From the NCBI GenBank assembly GCA_934131055.1, contig CAKOZB010000025.1:1-14644 (forward strand): a DNA stretch of 14,644 nt. The letters run 5' to 3'. Both the position numbers and the translations under genes were made by a program. This DNA comes from an uncultured Clostridia bacterium (GTDB lineage: Bacteria > Bacillota > Clostridia > TANB77 > CAG-508). The notes below the pieces were generated by a model. That model worked only from the letters and a program-made list of their open reading frames with translations. It was not told the origin of the DNA and made no database searches. Below, one piece after another: positions 13,310 through 14,644 of this stretch (position 1 is its first letter; each line of letters starts with the position of its first letter).

Positions 13310-14644
13310 TTACTCTCCTTTCTTAAATTCTGGTTTATATTTTTCTCTAAATTTTTCTTTTTGCTCAAATGTATATGCAGCATTTAATATTGTTTCTTCA
13401 TCGAATCGTTTTCCTATAAGTTGCATTCCTATTGGCATTCCTTTGCTATCAACTCCGCAAGGTATTGATATTGCTGGAACTCCGGCAATATTTATTGAAA
13501 CTGTACATATATCAGCCAAATACATTTCTAATGGATTGTTTGATTTTTCTCCAATTCCGAATGCTGTTGTTGGAGCAACTGGTGTTAATAAAACATCATA
13601 TTTTTCGAAGTTTTTATCAAATTCTTTCTTTACGAATGTACGTACTTTTTGAGCTTTTTTGTAATATGCATCATAGTAACCAGATGATAGTACATAAGTT
13701 CCTAATATTATTCTTCTTTTTACTTCTGGTCCGAAGGCTTCGCTTCTTGAATTTACGAATAATTCTTTCAAGTTTTTGTAGTCTTTTGCTCTGTATCCAT
13801 AGCGGATTCCATCGAATCTGCCTAAGTTTGAACTTGCCTCTGCACACGCTATTATGTAATATGTTGCAAGTGCATACTCGGCAACGTCAAGTGAACATTC
13901 TTCAACTATTGCTCCCATTTCTTTGTATTTTTCTATGGCTTCTTCTAATTTTGCTTTTACTTCAGCATTTATTCCTTCTCCGAAGAATTCCTTTGGAACG
14001 CCTATTCTCAAGCCTTTAACATCATTTTTCAAAGACTTTGTATAGTCTTTTTTCTCTAGATTGTATGATGTTGAATCTTTTTCATCATGACCTGCAATCA
14101 AATTTAAAAGCATAGCACAGTCTGTTACGTCTTTTGTGATTGGTCCTACCTGGTCTAATGATGAAGCAAATGCAACTAGTCCATATCTTGAAACTAATCC
14201 ATAAGTTGGTTTTAATCCAACAACTCCGCAGAAAGATGATGGCTCACGAATAGATCCACCTGTATCTGAACCTAAAGCCCATGGTACCATGTCTGCTGCA
14301 ACGGCTGCTGCAGAACCTCCTGAAGAACCTCCTGGTACTTTGTTTAGATTCCATGGGTTGTGTGTGATTTGCATTGCAGAATTTTCTGTTGAACTTCCCA
14401 TAGCAAATTCGTCCATGTTTAGCTTTCCTAGACTGATTATGTCTTGCTCTTTTAGTTTTTCGACAACTGTTGCATCATATGGTGCGACAAAGTTTTCTAA
14501 CATTTTAGATGCACATGTTGTTTTAACACCATTTGTGCATAGGTTGTCCTTTATTCCAATTGGAACACCTGCAAAACCTGACTTTGTTCCACTTTTTCTT
14601 TCTTCGTCAGCCTTAACAGCTTCTTTTTCTGCTTCGTCTAAAGT
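13310..14644 (-). CDS. gatA: Asp-tRNA(Asn)/Glu-tRNA(Gln) amidotransferase subunit A, partial
   Basis: The frame stays open through the right edge, so the N-terminus (roughly 40-50 residues) is outside; 444 residues are visible. GatA is the glutaminase that releases ammonia and passes it to GatB. The amidase-signature triad is present: Lys32 of the visible fragment in GVPIGIKDN, the cis-Ser107 in [10 protein letters not shown], and the nucleophile Ser131 in [10 protein letters not shown]. Spacing (75 and 24 residues) agrees with known GatA enzymes. An apparent internal start at 14503 (MLENFVAP) is not the true start, because conserved family sequence continues upstream of it. gatC should lie just beyond the window. 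Confidence 0.97.
   Translation of the reverse strand, partial: TLDEAEKEAVKADEERKSGTKSGFAGVPIGIKDNLCTNGVKTTCASKMLENFVAPYDATVVEKLKEQDIISLGKLNMDEFAMGSSTENSAMQITHNPWNLNKVPGGSSGGSAAAVAADMVPWALGSDTGGSIREPSSFCGVVGLKPTYGLVSRYGLVAFASSLDQVGPITKDVTDCAMLLNLIAGHDEKDSTSYNLEKKDYTKSLKNDVKGLRIGVPKEFFGEGINAEVKAKLEEAIEKYKEMGAIVEECSLDVAEYALATYYIIACAEASSNLGRFDGIRYGYRAKDYKNLKELFVNSRSEAFGPEVKRRIILGTYVLSSGYYDAYYKKAQKVRTFVKKEFDKNFEKYDVLLTPVAPTTAFGIGEKSNNPLEMYLADICTVSINIAGVPAISIPCGVDSKGMPIGMQLIGKRFDEETILNAAYTFEQKEKFREKYKPEFKKGE

Noticed and set aside
14501..14503. ATG at 14503 as the start of gatA
   Set aside because: Conserved GatA sequence, including the catalytic Lys in GIKDN, continues in frame upstream to the window edge.

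Overview
The window is very AT-rich and reads like the chromosome of a low-GC Gram-positive anaerobe, most likely a member of the Clostridia and perhaps one of the uncultured gut lineages (inference). Supporting this are strong AGGAGG-type ribosome binding sites, textbook TTGACA/TATAAT promoters, a GatCAB amidotransferase, a long-form ribosome hibernation factor, a class D-like sortase with a Cna-B/SpaA surface protein, and the NifU-like plus GGGtGRT pair typical of anaerobic Firmicutes. Nearly everything is on the minus strand. Only rpsT and one small membrane-protein gene are on the plus strand. I see no rRNA, tRNA, insertion sequence, prophage or CRISPR array.

Layout from left to right. 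(a) 1-478, minus: 5' part of a gene related to the YgjP/M48-like metallopeptidases, apparently with its metal ligands lost, behind a good promoter with a LexA(DinR)-like box. (b) 710-2431, minus: a two-gene operon, NifU-like scaffold then GGGtGRT protein, with its own promoter and a terminator at 596-630. (c) 2595-5810, minus: a sortase followed at once by an 880-residue secreted thioester/Cna-B adhesin ending in LPRTGF. (d) 6074-6607, minus: hpf with its own promoter and terminator. (e) 6708-9652, minus: comM(yifB)-dprA-yraN, a DNA uptake/processing cluster with one clear promoter in front of comM. (f) 9940-10542, minus: nadD with a terminator hairpin at its stop codon, back-to-back with (g) rpsT on plus (10842-11108), which has a promoter and two tandem hairpins. 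(h) 11506-11787, plus: a small two-helix membrane protein of unknown function, convergent with (i) gatB and gatA on minus (11858-14644). gatA runs off the right edge.

Most genes are housekeeping. The parts deserving attention are the apparently dead metallopeptidase-like protein under probable SOS control, the functionally uncharacterised NifU-like/GGGtGRT operon, the adhesin with a TKQA in place of the usual TQxA motif and no membrane anchor after its sorting motif, and a dprA whose only strong ribosome binding site points to an ATT start codon. Several genes share a leader of the form AAAGGAGCnAT, and naive start choice there adds a false MKGAxxM prefix. The starts given here correct for that.
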